A stretch of DNA of 64,000 nt from Thermocoleostomius sinensis A174. GTDB lineage: Bacteria; Cyanobacteriota; Cyanobacteriia; Elainellales; Elainellaceae. The stretch lies in assembly GCF_026802175.1 (NCBI RefSeq), contig NZ_CP113797.1:2767026-2831025 (forward strand), given 5' to 3'. The number at the start of each line of letters is the position of its first letter. Position 1 is the first letter of the stretch. Shown piece after piece: positions 9,143-18,718 of this stretch. The position numbers and the translations under genes are program-made. Under the pieces are notes generated by a model. It was not told the origin of the DNA. It was given only the letters and a program-made list of their open reading frames with translations, and ran no database searches.

Positions 9143-9171
9143 CTTCATTCTTATTCCTCCTCCGTACCACT

Positions 9172-10002
9172 ATGCATACCCTAAACGATCTCCATCTGAC
9201 TCCCGTTGCTACTTGTTCTCCATTTCTGCGGATTGAGAATGTTTCCAAGATCTATCCCACTCCTAATGGCCCATATCCAGTGTTGCAAGGGGTTGATCTC
9301 ACGGTCAACGAGGGCGAGTTTGTTTGCTTGATTGGTCACTCTGGCTGCGGCAAAACCACTTTGTTAAACATGGTGGCGGGATTTAGCCAACCCACCACAG
9401 GCGCAGTTTATCTACAAGATCAACCAATCGCTAAACCCGGACCCGATCGCATGATGGTATTTCAAAACTACTCGCTGTTGCCCTGGAAAACGGCCTACGA
9501 GAATGTCGATTTGGCGGTCAAAGCGGTGAATCCTAACATGTCGGCGGGGCAACGACGCTCAATTGTGCATGAGCACTTAAACATGGTGGGGTTGACCGAA
9601 GCCGCCGATAAGCGCCCCGGGCAATTGTCGGGTGGTATGAAGCAACGGGTGGCGATCGCCCGTGCCCTAGCTATTCGCCCACAGGTGTTAATTCTCGATG
9701 AACCGTTTGGAGCACTTGACGCGATTACCAAAGAAGAGTTGCAGGAAGAGTTATTGACCATTTGGCGAGATCACCAAGTTACTGTGTTAATGATTACTCA
9801 TGATATCGACGAAGCTCTATTTTTAGCCGATCGACTGGTAATGATGACGAATGGCCCGGCGGCCCAAATTGGTGAAGTGTTGGATATTCCTTTTCCACGC
9901 CCTCGAAATCGTGCTCGAATTTTAGAAGACCCCAACTATTACGATCTACGCAATCATGTTTTAGATTTCCTCTATCGCCGGTTTGCACACAGCGAAGATT
10001 AA
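9172..10002 (+). CDS. nrtD: Nitrate/nitrite ABC transporter ATPase NrtD
   Basis: 276 residues forming a single ABC ATPase domain: Walker A GHSGCGKTT, signature LSGGMKQR, Walker B LILDEPFG and a switch histidine in MITHDID. It lacks the NrtA-like extension of NrtC and should form the NrtC-NrtD heterodimer that powers NrtB. The start is ATG at 9172. About 30 residues precede the first conserved strand (FLRIENVSKIY). A structured element (10041-10083) lies between this gene and narB. Confidence 0.95.
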   Translation: MHTLNDLHLTPVATCSPFLRIENVSKIYPTPNGPYPVLQGVDLTVNEGEFVCLIGHSGCGKTTLLNMVAGFSQPTTGAVYLQDQPIAKPGPDRMMVFQNYSLLPWKTAYENVDLAVKAVNPNMSAGQRRSIVHEHLNMVGLTEAADKRPGQLSGGMKQRVAIARALAIRPQVLILDEPFGALDAITKEELQEELLTIWRDHQVTVLMITHDIDEALFLADRLVMMTNGPAAQIGEVLDIPFPRPRNRARILEDPNYYDLRNHVLDFLYRRFAHSED

Positions 10003-10040
10003 ATCGAGCAAGTTTGTCAACTGTGAGTGGATGGATTTAG

Positions 10041-10083
10041 TGGGTCTTCGTTGGCAACAGGGACAGCCACGTGACCCATTTTT
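10041..10083 (+). terminator. Two-tier stem-loop with U tract between nrtD and narB
   Basis: TGGGTC (10041-10046) pairs with GACCCA (10073-10078). Inside it TGGC (10052-10055) pairs with GCCA (10066-10069), and five T follow (10079-10083). This has the form of an intrinsic terminator. Since narB begins 80 bp later on the same strand, partial termination that lowers narB expression is a reasonable reading. Confidence 0.6.
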
Positions 10084-10162
10084 CTTCCCCACTCGGTTCG
10101 CTAATCTACTGAATCTGATGTGTGGCGCTGAACGTGTGGCGTTCTAGTGTTTTGAGGCAGCT

Positions 10163-12391
10163 ATGACAGAATGCACAAAAACTCTTTGCCCTTACTGTGG
10201 TGTTGGTTGCGGTTTAGAAGTGTCGCCACCAGCGCGTCCGGGTGGTAAAGCAACGCACCGAGATAGTCAAGGTAATCCCATTTGGCAGGTGCGGGGCGAT
10301 CGAACCCATCCATCGAGCCAAGGCATGGTCTGTGTCAAAGGAGCGACGGTCAGCGAGTCGTTAGACAAAGATCGCCTCAAATATCCAATGTGGCGCGACA
10401 GCCTGAATCAGCCATTTCGCCGGATTTCGTGGGATGACGCCCTCAACCGAATTGTCGATCGGATTCAAACCATCCGTCGCCACCGTGGCCCTGATGCCAT
10501 TTGCATGTATGGGTCGGGACAGTTTCAAACTGAAGATTACTATGTGGCCCAAAAACTGATGAAGGGCTGTTTGGGAACTAACAATTTTGATGCCAATTCC
10601 CGCCTGTGTATGTCGTCAGCCGTGGCAGGCTATCTGCAAAGCTTTGGCTCTGATGGTCCACCCTGTTGCTATGACGATCTAGAATTGACTGATTGCGCTG
10701 TCTTGGTTGGTACAAACGCCGCTGAATGCCACCCGATCGCCTTTAACCGACTGCGCAAACATCACAAGCGCAACCCGCACGTCAAGATGATCGTGGTTGA
10801 TCCGCGCCGCACTGCCACCGCCGAAGCCGCCGATTTGCATCTGGCAATTCGCCCCGGTACAGATATTGATTTGTTCAACGGCATTGCTCATCTGCTGTTG
10901 CGTTGGGGCTACTTTGATACAGCGTTTATTGACGAATGCACAAACGGATTTTCCAAGTACACTAGCTTGTTGCCGCACTATTCCCCCGATCGAGTGGCGC
11001 AGCACTGTGGTATTGGCGTAGGTGATCTGGAAACAGCCGCCCGTTACTGGGGCGAGGCGAAGCGCGTGCTATCGCTGTGGTCGATGGGCATGAACCAATC
11101 CTCAGAGGGAACGGCGAAAGTCTCAACGCTAATTAACCTACACTTGATGACAGGGATGGTGGGTAAACCAGGAGCCGGACCCTTTTCTCTCACAGGTCAG
11201 CCCAACGCGATGGGTGGACGAGAAGCGGGAGGATTATCTCATCTATTGCCAGGCTATCGATCGGTGAAAAATCCGCAGCATCGAGCCGAAGTCGAACAAG
11301 CTTGGGGAGTGCCAAGGGGACAAATTTCACCGCAGCCAGGACGTGATGTGTGGCGTATGATTACTGGACTAGAGCAGGGTGAGGTAGAACTGCTGTGGAT
11401 CGCCGCTACCAATCCGGCTGTGAGTATGCCCGATTTGCAACGCACCAAGGCGGCGCTGCGCCAGTCACCGTTTACAGTGTATCAAGATGCCTACTATCCC
11501 ACGGAAACGACCGAGTATGCCCACCTGCTATTACCAGCGGCTCAATGGGGAGAAAAAACTGGCACCATGACCAATTCTGAACGAGTGGTGACGCTGTGTT
11601 CAAAGTTCCGCGATCCGCTGTGGGACGCCAGGGCCGATTGGGCTATTTTTGCTGAAGTGGGACGCAGGCTGGGATTTGTGGAGCAATTTAACTTCGCCAG
11701 CTCAGCAGAAGTTCATGCAGAATTTGTGCGGCTAACCCGCGATCGTCCTTGCGATATGTCAGGCATGAGTCACGATCGGTTGCGGCACGGCCCGATGCAG
11801 TGGCCCTATACCCAGGCGGATGCCGAAAACCCAGATGCGAAAGCTTATACAACGGGTAAACGGTTGTACACCGACTGGCGCTTTCATACGCCGGACGGGC
11901 GAGCTCACTTTGTAGCGTATCCTTCTAAAGGATTGGCCGAACCTCCCGACCCCAACTATCCGTTTGTGCTGACGATTGGACGGCTGTATGGACACTGGCA
12001 TACCCAAACTCGCACGGGACGCATTGAAAAAACCGCCAAAATGTACCCAAACCCGTTCTTGGAGATTCACCCCCGCGACGCCGAAAAGCTGGGCATTGCT
12101 GATGGTGATTGGGCAGAGGTGCGATCGCGACGAGGCAGCATTCGCGTTCCGGCCAGCGTCACTAAAAACATTGCCCCTGGAACAGTGTTCGTACCAATGC
12201 ACTGGGGTGCTCTGTGGGCCGACAACGCCGAAGCCAATGCCTTGACTCATCCAGAGGCTTGCCCCTCATCACTGCAACCAGAACTGAAAGCCTGCGCTGT
12301 GCAAATTCTTAAAGTTCCGCCGTCTACTGTGAGCGAATCAGCAGCAATCGCACAGGTCATTCCGGAAGCTAATCCCGCTATGCACGTTTAG
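10163..12391 (+). CDS. narB: Ferredoxin-nitrate reductase NarB
   Basis: 742-residue cytoplasmic molybdoenzyme reducing nitrate to nitrite with ferredoxin electrons. The N-terminus carries the [4Fe-4S] motif C9-X2-C12-X3-C16 with a fourth cysteine in GMVCVKG. C149 in the context RLCMSS is the expected molybdenum ligand, and bis-MGD-binding segments follow ([30 protein letters not shown]). It is the last gene of the cluster and acts just before NirA. Its TAG stop overlaps the TAA stop of the convergent nnr gene. The chaperone-like partner gene narM is not found in the window. Confidence 0.96.
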   Translation: MTECTKTLCPYCGVGCGLEVSPPARPGGKATHRDSQGNPIWQVRGDRTHPSSQGMVCVKGATVSESLDKDRLKYPMWRDSLNQPFRRISWDDALNRIVDRIQTIRRHRGPDAICMYGSGQFQTEDYYVAQKLMKGCLGTNNFDANSRLCMSSAVAGYLQSFGSDGPPCCYDDLELTDCAVLVGTNAAECHPIAFNRLRKHHKRNPHVKMIVVDPRRTATAEAADLHLAIRPGTDIDLFNGIAHLLLRWGYFDTAFIDECTNGFSKYTSLLPHYSPDRVAQHCGIGVGDLETAARYWGEAKRVLSLWSMGMNQSSEGTAKVSTLINLHLMTGMVGKPGAGPFSLTGQPNAMGGREAGGLSHLLPGYRSVKNPQHRAEVEQAWGVPRGQISPQPGRDVWRMITGLEQGEVELLWIAATNPAVSMPDLQRTKAALRQSPFTVYQDAYYPTETTEYAHLLLPAAQWGEKTGTMTNSERVVTLCSKFRDPLWDARADWAIFAEVGRRLGFVEQFNFASSAEVHAEFVRLTRDRPCDMSGMSHDRLRHGPMQWPYTQADAENPDAKAYTTGKRLYTDWRFHTPDGRAHFVAYPSKGLAEPPDPNYPFVLTIGRLYGHWHTQTRTGRIEKTAKMYPNPFLEIHPRDAEKLGIADGDWAEVRSRRGSIRVPASVTKNIAPGTVFVPMHWGALWADNAEANALTHPEACPSSLQPELKACAVQILKVPPSTVSESAAIAQVIPEANPAMHV

Positions 12392-13965
12392 CAATAGGGC
12401 TGTAAAGCTGGGATGAGGTAGTGAATCAGTGTCGAGGCATCGACTCCTAACTCCGATCGCTCTGTTGCCGCCATGATCCCGGCTTGGGCGTGCCACCAGG
12501 CCGCACTGAATACTACCTGTTCAATTGCCGTTCCCCGTAACACCCCCTGTGCTAACAGTCCGCCCATCAGCCCAGTTAACACGTCTCCTGTACCCCCTCG
12601 CGCCAAAGCAGGGGTACTTTCAGGATTGAGCCAAGCCGTGCCGTTGGGGCTGGCGATCGTGGTTCTGGCCCCTTTCAGGAGTACCACCGCTCCGCTTTGT
12701 TGGGCGGCTTGCTGGGCTGCGGTAATCCGATCGTCGCTGGCTTCTGCCAACTCGGGAAATAGGCGCTTGAATTCGCCCCAGTGTGGCGTCAGGATTGTGG
12801 GGGCAGTCCGAGCCTTGAGCGTAGGTAAAGTTGCCAAGTTGGCCAAAATATTCAGCCCATCGGCATCTAGTACGACCGGACGATCGCGAGCCAGGACTTG
12901 CTGCACCACCGGACTCGCCGCAGGCGTTACCCCACAGCCGCAGGCGATCGCGTTGTATTTTTCCATCTCCAAGTCCTCTGGCAACTGAGCCATTGCACCC
13001 GTATCATCTTCAGAGCAACCCATCACCAGCGCATCCGGCAACTGGGCAATCAGCAGTAACCGCATTGATTCCGGTACGGCGATCGACAACATCCCCACGC
13101 CACTTGCCCTAGCCGATAATCCTGCCAACACTGCCGCTCCCATGTATTGCCGCGATCCGCACACTAACAGCAAATGTCCCTGTTTGTACTTATGCGTCGT
13201 TGCTGGGCGGGACAAAGGCAGTGATTCGATCGCCATCGCTGGAGTAATTCGTTGCAGCTTGGGCGTTTCGCCTAACACCGCTGTAATATCAGCTAGCGGC
13301 AGCCCAAAATCGATCAAGTGAGACTCACCCATATAGGCTAGGGCTTGTTCTTGCAAAAAAGCGCGTTTCCACAGCCCTAAACACAAGGTATGCGTTGCCT
13401 GAATCGCTGTTCCTAACACAGCCCCCGTATCTGTGTGCAAACCAGATGGTAAATCAATACTGACCACAGGCTGCGACCATTGATTGACTTGATCCACCGC
13501 TGCCGCGATCGCTCCCTCTAGCGATCGGGTGAGGCCAAAGCCAAACAACCCATCAATCACTAGATCGCACGAGGCCAGAGCCTCAATCTGATCCTGTACG
13601 GAAATGCCCAAACTGGCGATGTATTGAGCATGGCTAGCCGTAAGATCTTTCAATTGGCTGAACGGTTGATATAGCTTCACCTCATAGCCGCTGACATGTA
13701 ACTCCCGCGCCACCACCAGCGCATCGCCGCCATTGTGCCCCGGTCCCACTAACACCCCCACGCGAGGAAATTGGGATACCGAAAACCGCGATCGCACCCA
13801 GGCGGTAATCAACCCCGCCACTTTTTCCATCAACGCCGCCACAGGCATTCCCGCAGCAAACACGCGCCCCTCAATGTGGCTCATTTGCTCTGCTGTCACC
13901 ACAAACCGCTGAATGGATTGCGATCGGTTCAAACCTAAAAACTGTTTAGAATCGGGATGTATCAT
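12388..13965 (-). CDS. nnr: Bifunctional NAD(P)H-hydrate epimerase / ADP-dependent NAD(P)H-hydrate dehydratase
   Basis: 525 residues. The N-terminal YjeF/epimerase domain (about 20-235) shows [18 protein letters not shown] and [13 protein letters not shown]. The C-terminal ribokinase-like dehydratase (about 250-520) shows [12 protein letters not shown] and [15 protein letters not shown]. Together they repair hydrated NAD(P)H: one domain epimerises the R form to the S form, the other dehydrates it using ADP. It is convergent with narB, the stop codons overlapping by three bases, and its start is only 35 bp from the divergent VOC gene. Confidence 0.95.
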   Translation of the reverse strand: MIHPDSKQFLGLNRSQSIQRFVVTAEQMSHIEGRVFAAGMPVAALMEKVAGLITAWVRSRFSVSQFPRVGVLVGPGHNGGDALVVARELHVSGYEVKLYQPFSQLKDLTASHAQYIASLGISVQDQIEALASCDLVIDGLFGFGLTRSLEGAIAAAVDQVNQWSQPVVSIDLPSGLHTDTGAVLGTAIQATHTLCLGLWKRAFLQEQALAYMGESHLIDFGLPLADITAVLGETPKLQRITPAMAIESLPLSRPATTHKYKQGHLLLVCGSRQYMGAAVLAGLSARASGVGMLSIAVPESMRLLLIAQLPDALVMGCSEDDTGAMAQLPEDLEMEKYNAIACGCGVTPAASPVVQQVLARDRPVVLDADGLNILANLATLPTLKARTAPTILTPHWGEFKRLFPELAEASDDRITAAQQAAQQSGAVVLLKGARTTIASPNGTAWLNPESTPALARGGTGDVLTGLMGGLLAQGVLRGTAIEQVVFSAAWWHAQAGIMAATERSELGVDASTLIHYLIPALQPYC

Positions 13966-14000
13966 GACCAGTAATCAACCTTGATAAGAACGAACATCAA

Positions 14001-14393
14001 ATGAACCTCGATCGATTGGATCATTTAGTTTTAACGGTACGCGATCTGGAAGCAACGTGTGATTTTTACACGACCGTTTTAGGAATGACGATCGTGACCT
14101 TTGGGGATAACCGCAAAGCCCTACAAGTTGGACAACAAAAGATAAATCTACATCAGGCTGGACAAGAATTTGAACCGAAAGCTGCTGCGCCAACGCCCGG
14201 TTCTGCTGATGTGTGTTTCATGACCAGCACGCCATTGGAACACGTGATCATCCATCTGCAAACGCAGGGTGTCGCGATCGAGGAAGGAATCGTGCCACGC
14301 ACGGGGACATTAGGAGCGATGCGATCGATCTACATCCGCGATCCCGATGGTAACTTGATTGAACTCTCGAACTCCATCGATTGCTGTGCATGA
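14001..14393 (+). CDS. VOC-family (glyoxalase/bleomycin-resistance-like) protein
   Basis: 130 residues, one VOC domain with two beta-alpha-beta-beta-beta modules: LDHLVLTVRDLEATCDFYTT at the start and YIRDPDGNLIELSN at the end. Metal-ligand-type residues are visible (H8 in LDHLVL, E in LIELSN). The substrate cannot be deduced; relatives are generally annotated as virulence- or glyoxalase-type proteins. It is divergent from nnr with 35 bp between starts, so the two promoters must overlap. Confidence 0.88.
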   Translation: MNLDRLDHLVLTVRDLEATCDFYTTVLGMTIVTFGDNRKALQVGQQKINLHQAGQEFEPKAAAPTPGSADVCFMTSTPLEHVIIHLQTQGVAIEEGIVPRTGTLGAMRSIYIRDPDGNLIELSNSIDCCA

Positions 14394-14484
14394 AGCAACC
14401 CAGCGACCTACCCTCTATGCTTGTTCAGTGTAGAGTTAAGCATGTCGAGTCAGATGTCTACTAGGCTTACCCACACCTTTCCTT

Positions 14485-15684
14485 ATGCGTACCATTGCCG
14501 AAATCAATGAAAAGATTCGCCGTCGCCAAGCCGTTGTTTGGACGGTCGAAGAATTGAAAGCGCGGGTACAGACAATCGGAGTGGGGCAAGCGGCGAAGGA
14601 AGTCGATGTTGTGACAACGGGCACATTTGAGCCGATGGAATCGTCGGGCGCTATCCTCAATCTGGGTCACACCGATCCCCCCATCAACATTCGCCAATGC
14701 TGGTTAGATGGCGTACCAGCCTACTCCGGCTTTGGAGCCGTAGATCTCTACCTCGGTGCAACGCAAATGTCCGATTTTGGGGGCATGGCCGATGGCGGTG
14801 ATGGTGGCGAGTTGCGCGACCGGGGAGGTGGACATGTGATTGCTGATCTAGTGGCTGGCAAAACGGTACATTTGCGGGCGATCGGACAGGTGAGTGATTG
14901 CTACTCGCGAGCTTCCTTCGAAACCACCATCACCCGCAACACTATTAATCAATTTTACTTATTTAACCCTAGAAATCTATATCAGAATTTTATTGTAGGG
15001 GTGAACGGAGGCGATCGACTGCTCCATACCTACTTGGGGCCGCTACAACCCCATCTAGGCAACGCCGTGTATTCCAATCCAGGGGCGATTTCCCCGTTGC
15101 TTAACGATCCTGATTTAGAGTTAATTGGCATTGGCACACGCATTTTTCTGGGCGGCGGTGTGGGCTATGTCGCCTGGGAAGGGACACAACATTTTCCGCT
15201 ACAAAAACGATTGCCCAATCGCACCCCGATCGGCCCGGCTGCAACGCTAGCGTTAATCGGAGATGCCAAACAAATGCAGGCGCGCTGGGTGCGCGGTTGT
15301 TTTTTCAAAAGCTATGGCCCGTCATTGATGCTGGGGGTGGGAATTCCCTTACCTGTGTTGCATGAAGAGGTAGTAGCCCGCTGTGCGGTACAAGATCACG
15401 AGTTGGCCGCTCCAATTATGGATTTTTCAATTCCGCGACGAGTACGTCCTACCTTTGGATTGGTGAGCTATGCTCAACTTAAATCCGGTCGAATTACTAT
15501 TGAAGGAAAATCAGTGCGTGTAGCGCCGCTTGCTAGTATTTATTTATCTCGACAGGTGGCGCTAGAGCTAAAACAATGGATTACGTCGGGCAAATTTACA
15601 CTCACTGAAGCGGTAGCTCCGATTTCAATGGAACGATCGTTTCTGGCTCAGGAACAGTGGGGAACTCGTATTTCATTGGAATGA
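14485..15684 (+). CDS. Homocysteine biosynthesis (HcyBio/DUF39) family protein
   Basis: 399 residues matching the HcyBio pattern: an N-terminal EINEKI, the segment VVTTGTFEPMESSGAILNLG, and the glycine-rich IFLGGGVGYVAWEG. In methanogens and sulfate reducers, proteins of this family are implicated in making homocysteine from aspartate semialdehyde and sulfide. Those proteins often carry a C-terminal CBS or ferredoxin domain, which is absent here. The cyanobacterial role is inferred only. The gene stands alone, 92 bp after the VOC gene on the same strand. Confidence 0.8.
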   Translation: MRTIAEINEKIRRRQAVVWTVEELKARVQTIGVGQAAKEVDVVTTGTFEPMESSGAILNLGHTDPPINIRQCWLDGVPAYSGFGAVDLYLGATQMSDFGGMADGGDGGELRDRGGGHVIADLVAGKTVHLRAIGQVSDCYSRASFETTITRNTINQFYLFNPRNLYQNFIVGVNGGDRLLHTYLGPLQPHLGNAVYSNPGAISPLLNDPDLELIGIGTRIFLGGGVGYVAWEGTQHFPLQKRLPNRTPIGPAATLALIGDAKQMQARWVRGCFFKSYGPSLMLGVGIPLPVLHEEVVARCAVQDHELAAPIMDFSIPRRVRPTFGLVSYAQLKSGRITIEGKSVRVAPLASIYLSRQVALELKQWITSGKFTLTEAVAPISMERSFLAQEQWGTRISLE

Positions 15685-15732
15685 AAAGTTTTGAAATTTT
15701 TAGCCGCCCGATGATTGCTACCGATACTTCTC

Positions 15733-15762
15733 AAAACAAAACCTGCCCGTACAGAGGGCAGG
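15733..15762 (-). terminator. Intrinsic terminator of the acidic RG-tail protein gene
   Basis: Read on the minus strand, CCTGCCC pairs with GGGCAGG (15742-15748 with 15756-15762) around a 7-base loop and is followed by TTTTGTTTTG. It lies 28 bp beyond the stop at 15790. Confidence 0.85.
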
Positions 15763-15789
15763 GGCTGTGCTCAACTGAAGCAATTGCCG

Positions 15790-17379
15790 TTAACTCTCAG
15801 GATTATCTAAGTTGCGGCGCTTAATGGGACGAGGGCTGGGCGGGCGATTTTCTCGATTTTGCGGAGGAGTCGGACGATCGCTACCACCACTGCGAGTTGG
15901 ACGCTGTTGACCATCGCGATTCTGCCAGCGCTTCCGAGGGGGGCCGCCCTGCGGTCTTCTGCCACCGCCGCCCCGACGCTGATTGAACGGAGGTCGCTTG
16001 CTGCGTTTTTGGGGCGGCACTGCCCCGATCATGGTGCCTTCTTGAACCACCAGCATGTTACCTTCTCGCTGAACATGCAAATCCCAAAAATAGCCGACAG
16101 CCTTGCCTTCTAGTGCCCCCACCAGCATGACCTTAAACGCTTTATTCTCGGTTGTACCCGGACGAGGCGCTCGCCGAATTTTCACTAGCAAGCGCTTATC
16201 TTCGATTGATTGATAAATTACCTCACCCCGCACTGAGAAATACCGATCGTCGAGATCATCAGCAGTCGCCTGGGCTGGAGTGCTCTCGGTGGCGACGCGG
16301 TTAGATTCTGACCCTGTTTCCGACGGTGTTATAGCAGCGGTATCGCTCGGAGCCAATTCTGTCTCAGTCTCTACCTGTACATCAGATTCTGCGGCCTTTT
16401 CCTCGGTCGTTGTACCGAGCGCTGTGTCTGTTGTTGCGGCTTCAGATGACTCATCCACAGCCTCTAATTCTGATTCGGTTGCCTCTGCCTCTACCAGCCC
16501 TGTTTCCTCGTTAATGGCATCGATAGCTGGCTCTTCGGTGTTGTCGCCGAATCGCTCGTCATCTGCGTCATCTTCTGCGTCATCTAATGTCTCTAATGTC
16601 TCGTCTGTTTCATCCTCAACCATCGCTTCGTCCACTAGATCGTCCGATAGATCGAGATCATCCTCCTCAGATTCATCTTCGGACAGGCTTAATGCTGAGT
16701 CAGCCATTTCCCGATTGAGATTTTCGGGTTCCCAAACGCCCACAATTTGCACATGCAAATTGCCATCGCCCTTCTCTCGGGTGCGAGGATAGACGACCCA
16801 GAGGTGAGACTGCTCCAAGTCTAGATGCTTTTTCACCAAGCTCATCACCCGTCCCAGCAAAACGGCTCCGATCTCAACGCCATCATCTGTGATAATTTCA
16901 CCGCGTGTAAACTGTTCTCCAGACGGGACATACTTTCCGCGAATTAAGCCGATCGCCCGATATTGCATGGGTTCGCTGGCTGGCGGAATCGGTTGCTGTC
17001 GTAGAACAGATTGTTTGGCTGATTCGCCTTCCGACGCCGGGATTTCCGACGAAGTGCCTGCTGATGCAGTTGAAACAGCGCCAGATGGAGAAGATTCAGC
17101 AGCTTGAGGGGGCGTTGTAGACTCGGTGGAAGCAGTGGAAGCGGACTCTGTAGATGAGGACTCTGTAGATGAAGATGAGGGATCTGTAGATGACATGGTC
17201 TCTGACGGAGTGGGAGGAGCGGGAGGAACTGCAATTAAAGGTGAATCGAGAGGCTGATCCATTGCGTTTTCTGCGGAAGACGGAGGTTGCGGGACGACTT
17301 TGGCTGGATCATCAGCCGATGGCTTTGAGGACGAAGCCAACTTAGATGACTGATGAGACTTGTTCTGGGCAGAACTCAT
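15790..17379 (-). CDS. Conserved cyanobacterial protein: acidic low-complexity linkers, two folded segments, RG-rich tail
   Basis: 529 residues with an unusual layout. Residues 1-135 are Ser/Thr/Pro/Ala rich. Residues 138-210 form a folded segment (YRAIGLIRGKYVPSGEQF ... HLWVVYPRTREKGDG). Residues 230-370 are extremely acidic (many D/E). Residues 375-450 are a second folded segment (RYFSVRGEVIYQSIEDKR ... YFWDLHVQREG). The tail (455-529) is rich in Arg, Gly and Pro, including RRGGGGRRPQGG, as in RNA-binding proteins. No catalytic motif is seen. A perfect AAGGAGGT ribosome site sits 4 bases before the ATG, suggesting strong translation. An RNA- or ribosome-related role is only an inference. 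Confidence 0.85.
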   Translation of the reverse strand: MSSAQNKSHQSSKLASSSKPSADDPAKVVPQPPSSAENAMDQPLDSPLIAVPPAPPTPSETMSSTDPSSSSTESSSTESASTASTESTTPPQAAESSPSGAVSTASAGTSSEIPASEGESAKQSVLRQQPIPPASEPMQYRAIGLIRGKYVPSGEQFTRGEIITDDGVEIGAVLLGRVMSLVKKHLDLEQSHLWVVYPRTREKGDGNLHVQIVGVWEPENLNREMADSALSLSEDESEEDDLDLSDDLVDEAMVEDETDETLETLDDAEDDADDERFGDNTEEPAIDAINEETGLVEAEATESELEAVDESSEAATTDTALGTTTEEKAAESDVQVETETELAPSDTAAITPSETGSESNRVATESTPAQATADDLDDRYFSVRGEVIYQSIEDKRLLVKIRRAPRPGTTENKAFKVMLVGALEGKAVGYFWDLHVQREGNMLVVQEGTMIGAVPPQKRSKRPPFNQRRGGGGRRPQGGPPRKRWQNRDGQQRPTRSGGSDRPTPPQNRENRPPSPRPIKRRNLDNPES

Positions 17380-17819
17380 AGAACCTCCTTGATAGCGGGA
17401 ACTCGCCGTTCACCGTTAGCTAGAACAGCAGCACATAACCTGAACACTAAATTCTAGTGTGGAATTAAACACTAGGTTAGCATTCAGCTTGAAAGTACTC
17501 TGCATATAGGTTAGGTCTTTAGGCAGTGAACTGAGACAATTTGGACGATGTATTCCAACAGGACTAAAATTCTAGCCTTAAGCTGGGAACAATACGTCTT
17601 AACTTCACAGTTTTCTGTCTAAGTTTCCAATTTCAGAGTTCCCAACTTTCAACGAAGTTATGAGAACGACCCTGTTTGATTTATCCATTTTGTTTATACA
17701 ATTGCGATCGCCGAGATCAGGGATTTCTGCTGTAAATTCTCTGCAAAGAGTTGATTTTGGCTTAGTTTAGGACACTTGGCAGAGATCGCTAAGATGGCTG
17801 TAGAGTTTGGAAACAAAGT
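17380..17819. other. 440-bp divergent spacer with an ACACTA inverted repeat
   Basis: No gene seen. The spacer holds divergent promoters for the RG-tail protein (minus) and the TPR protein (plus). At 17444-17460 ACACTA-N5-TAGTGT forms a small perfect inverted repeat, and a further ACACTAG follows at about 17469, so it could be an operator. A HIP1-type sequence (GCGATCGC) is at about 17705. Confidence 0.5.
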
Positions 17820-18662
17820 GTGCTTAAAAAGCAAAATCGCTGGATTATTACAACCGTGATGGCATTAGTGGCGCTAGCGTTTGCCGGACTGTCCATTGCC
17901 CCCTTGTTAGGAGCGTTTCAAAATACTCCCCAGGTTGCGGCTAGTCCTAGTTCCCCACAAGAGCGATTAGAAACCGAGGCTAAGGGCTATGAGTTAGTGC
18001 TTCAGCGCGAACCAGACAACCAAGCGGCACTGCGAGGTTTGATTGAAGTACGGGTTCAACAGGGAAATATTGAAGCGATCGTGCCCGTTCTGGAAAAATT
18101 GGCAGAACAAAACCCAGACCAAGCCGACTATCAGGTGTTGTTGGCACAAACCAAGCAGCGCACAGGAGATTTAGAAGGTGCGGCCCAAGCCTATCGCACG
18201 GTGTTAGAAACTCGTCCAGGCGATATCAATGCGCTCAAAGGGTTGTCAGATCTGTTGATTCAGCAGGAACGCCCGCAGGCGGCGATCGGGCTATTGGAAG
18301 AGACGTTAAACACAGCCGATGCGGTTAACCAAGCTCAGCCTGGCACGATTGATCCAACTTCAGTTCGGGTGTTGTTAGGAGAAGTATACTTCAAACAACA
18401 ACGGTATGAGGACGCGATCGCCACGTATGACCAGGCTGCTCAAATCAATCCTGAAGATTTTCGCCCAATTTTAGGAAAAGCCCTCGTTCTGCAAGCCCAA
18501 GGCAAAACCGAGGAAGCAGCCCCCCTCTTTGCTTCGGCTGAATCGCTGGCTCCGGCTCAATTTAAAGATCAGGTGAAACAACTGGCTGCTGCCCCCAGTC
18601 CGTCCCCGGTTCCAACGACAGAGGTGACTCCTGAAGAGCCAGCAGTTGAGAGTGGGGAGTAG
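17820..18662 (+). CDS. Membrane-anchored TPR-repeat protein
   Basis: 280 residues beginning at GTG 17820. A single hydrophobic segment (about residues 9-31, WIITTVMALVALAFAGLSIA) anchors it or acts as a signal. It is followed by four or five TPR motifs (residues 50-245, e.g. YELVLQREPDNQAALRGL, AIATYDQAAQINPEDFRP) and a Pro/Glu-rich tail. TPRs mediate protein-protein contacts; no enzyme motif is present. It probably faces the periplasm or thylakoid lumen. The convergent binding-protein gene ends 56 bp away. Confidence 0.88.
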   Translation: MLKKQNRWIITTVMALVALAFAGLSIAPLLGAFQNTPQVAASPSSPQERLETEAKGYELVLQREPDNQAALRGLIEVRVQQGNIEAIVPVLEKLAEQNPDQADYQVLLAQTKQRTGDLEGAAQAYRTVLETRPGDINALKGLSDLLIQQERPQAAIGLLEETLNTADAVNQAQPGTIDPTSVRVLLGEVYFKQQRYEDAIATYDQAAQINPEDFRPILGKALVLQAQGKTEEAAPLFASAESLAPAQFKDQVKQLAAAPSPSPVPTTEVTPEEPAVESGE

Positions 18663-18718
18663 GGAATGGAGAATGGAGAGCTGCTCTTCGGTGGTTGATT
18701 CGATGGTTGATTCGGTAT

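Noticed and set aside
16280-16792. Long Ser/Val-rich frame opposite the acidic linker of the RG-tail protein
   Set aside because: It is the mirror of Glu/Asp/Thr-rich codons on the real strand; no ribosome site or recognisable fold.
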